Below, piece after piece: positions 63,007 to 64,000 of a DNA stretch of 64,000 nucleotides (position 1 is its first letter; each line of letters begins with the position of its first letter). The position numbers and the translations under genes are program-made. The notes under the pieces are model-generated. The model did not search any database, was not told the DNA's origin, and saw nothing but the letters and a program-made list of their open reading frames with translations. Origin of the DNA: CBDFGQ01 sp965247295 (GTDB lineage Bacteria > Chloroflexota > Dehalococcoidia > Lucifugimonadales > JAGWBF01); the NCBI GenBank assembly GCA_965247295.1, contig CBDFGQ010000008.1, positions 868,001 to 932,000 of the forward strand, in the 5' to 3' direction.

Positions 63007-63414
63007 GTGTCCCAGTCACAAGAGAGCAAGGCAGATGCTGCCCAGCAGCGGAGCGAGGAGACCAGGTCTTTCGTCCGCACGGTGAAGGCGGCAACCCGAC
63101 GTAGATACACCCCCGAAGAGAAGATCCTTGTCGTCCTGGAGGGCTTTCGCCGGGAGGTCACTGTCAATGACCTGTGCAGGCGAGAGGGGATCAAGCCCCA
63201 CTCCTACCACGCGTGGACCAAGGAGTTCATGGAGGCTGGCAAGGAGAGGCTTACCCGTGAGACGGTGCGGGACGCCACGGGCCAGGAGATCCAGCAACTC
63301 AGGCGTGACAACGACGAGCTCAAGGAGCTGGTGGCCGACCTGTCCCTGGAGGTCTACCGTATCAAAAAAACGGCTATCCCAGTGCCTGCCGACGACGTCG
63401 GTACCAACGCATGA
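63007..63414 (+). CDS. IS3-type transposase OrfA (copy 3)
   Basis: The 135-residue protein has RYTPEEKILVVLEGFRRE and DLCRREGIKPHSYHAWTKEF as helix-turn-helix and a coiled coil QEIQQLRRDNDELKELVADL. A7 at 63364-63370 is conserved. The stop overlaps the orfB ATG (ATGA). Confidence 0.9.
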   Translation: MSQSQESKADAAQQRSEETRSFVRTVKAATRRRYTPEEKILVVLEGFRREVTVNDLCRREGIKPHSYHAWTKEFMEAGKERLTRETVRDATGQEIQQLRRDNDELKELVADLSLEVYRIKKTAIPVPADDVGTNA

Positions 63415-64000
63415 GCGCGTCCGAGAAGACGACGGTCCTGGCCAGGGTAGCTTCGTCCACGCTTCCAAAGCGTCAGGTACTCAAGGACCTGGGTGTCCCC
63501 AAGAGCACCTACTATCGGTGGCTGACGCGCGAGCAACGGTGCCAAGGGCTTGAGAATCAACCGGGAGGCGGCCTGGCACCCTGGAACCGCCTGAGTCAAC
63601 CTGAGGAGCAAGCGGTCCTGACGGTGGCACGTCGAGCGCCTGAACTGAGCTGTCGTCAACTTGCTGCCTGGATCACCGACAACCAGGGCTTCTCTGTCTC
63701 CGAGTCCACGGTCTACCGCATCCTGCGCAGGGAGGGTCTGGTCAAGTCACCCAAGATGCAGCTCAAGGCCGGCAAGGAGTACCACCGCAAGACCACCGGT
63801 CCCAACCAGATGTGGGCAACCGACGCCTCCTACTTCAAGGTCATCGGGTGGGGCTACTACTACTTGGTGACGGTGATGGATGACTTCTCCCGCTTCATCC
63901 TGGCCCATAAGCTCCAACGCGACATGACCTCAGACTCTTTCATCGAGGTGGTCCAGGATGCCGTGGACAAGACCGGCATGACTGAGATCCCGGTGCAAGA
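63411..64000 (+). CDS. IS3-type transposase OrfB (copy 3), open at window edge
   Basis: Reading from ATG 63411 gives an uninterrupted frame of about 196 codons to the edge. It has KSTYYRWLTREQR, STVYRILRREGLVK, the catalytic start NQMWATDASYFKV and VTVMDDFSRFILAHKL, continuing with AVDKTGMTEIPV. Unlike the copies at 37303/38911 and 49083 it shows no break, so it is the best reference for the family in this window. The rest lies beyond 64000. Confidence 0.9.
   Translation, partial: MSASEKTTVLARVASSTLPKRQVLKDLGVPKSTYYRWLTREQRCQGLENQPGGGLAPWNRLSQPEEQAVLTVARRAPELSCRQLAAWITDNQGFSVSESTVYRILRREGLVKSPKMQLKAGKEYHRKTTGPNQMWATDASYFKVIGWGYYYLVTVMDDFSRFILAHKLQRDMTSDSFIEVVQDAVDKTGMTEIPVQ

Larger units (their letters stand above)
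62915..64000 (+). mobile_element. IS3-type element (copy 3), running off the window
   Basis: The left end TGGGACACCTGAGAGG at 62915 matches the ends of the element at 48589-50083. It carries orfA and an orfB that stays open to the window edge. The right end lies outside. Confidence 0.88.

Overview
The window looks like a piece of a GC-rich bacterial chromosome, most probably Chloroflexota and perhaps Dehalococcoidia or SAR202-like. The phylum is an inference. It rests on protein style: LLM-type (F420/flavin) oxidoreductase, thiolase/OB-fold pair, CO-dehydrogenase-type molybdoflavoprotein trio, plant-type LRR lipoprotein, a T-box in front of trpE, and many IS3-type elements. I see no rRNA, tRNA or CRISPR array.

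Positions 1-30,000 are mostly housekeeping: an alpha/beta hydrolase cut by the window edge, uvrA, a hicAB toxin-antitoxin pair followed by a decayed second copy of the uvrA 3' end, a thiolase/OB-fold pair, an M16 peptidase with a metallo-beta-lactamase-fold hydrolase, lysA, holB, an HNH nuclease, CvpA and PAP2 membrane proteins, a cmk-plsC-small ORF-dnaG-rpoD block, a sortase and fumC. Then comes a trp cluster, trpE-trpG / trpD-trpC, under a Trp-type T-box riboswitch and interrupted between trpG and trpD by a frameshifted membrane-protein gene. A VOC protein and a frameshifted zinc alcohol dehydrogenase follow.

Positions 29,000-36,600 are oxidative metabolism: a GMC oxidoreductase with its gluconate-2-dehydrogenase subunit-3 partner, a three-subunit molybdenum hydroxylase of PaoABC type (2Fe-2S, Mo, FAD plus 4Fe-4S), and an LLM-class oxidoreductase. 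A small isolated transcription unit (promoter, strong RBS, 74-codon ORF, terminator) at 37,286-36,963 encodes a peptide resembling NHLP/LigA-like RiPP precursors.

Positions 37,290-57,330 are accessory DNA dominated by insertion sequences, several nested: an IS3-type element cut by a second IS3-type element (1,274 bp, present again in inverted orientation 13.5 kb away, encoding identical proteins), an IS481-type gene cut by an IS1380-type element, a further degraded IS3-type element, and a complete IS3-type element. Between them lie a replication-relaxation gene pair suggesting a plasmid or ICE relic, a frameshifted LRR lipoprotein, an ATP-grasp / alpha-E / transglutaminase cassette whose transglutaminase is decayed, IS-truncated NmrA-like and DUF5671-like genes, and two lipoproteins.

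Positions 57,400-62,400 hold a complete branched-chain amino acid type ABC importer: the binding protein on the + strand converges with a minus-strand livG-livF-livH-livM operon across a long hairpin. The window ends inside another IS3-type element whose orfA and orfB are open to the edge.
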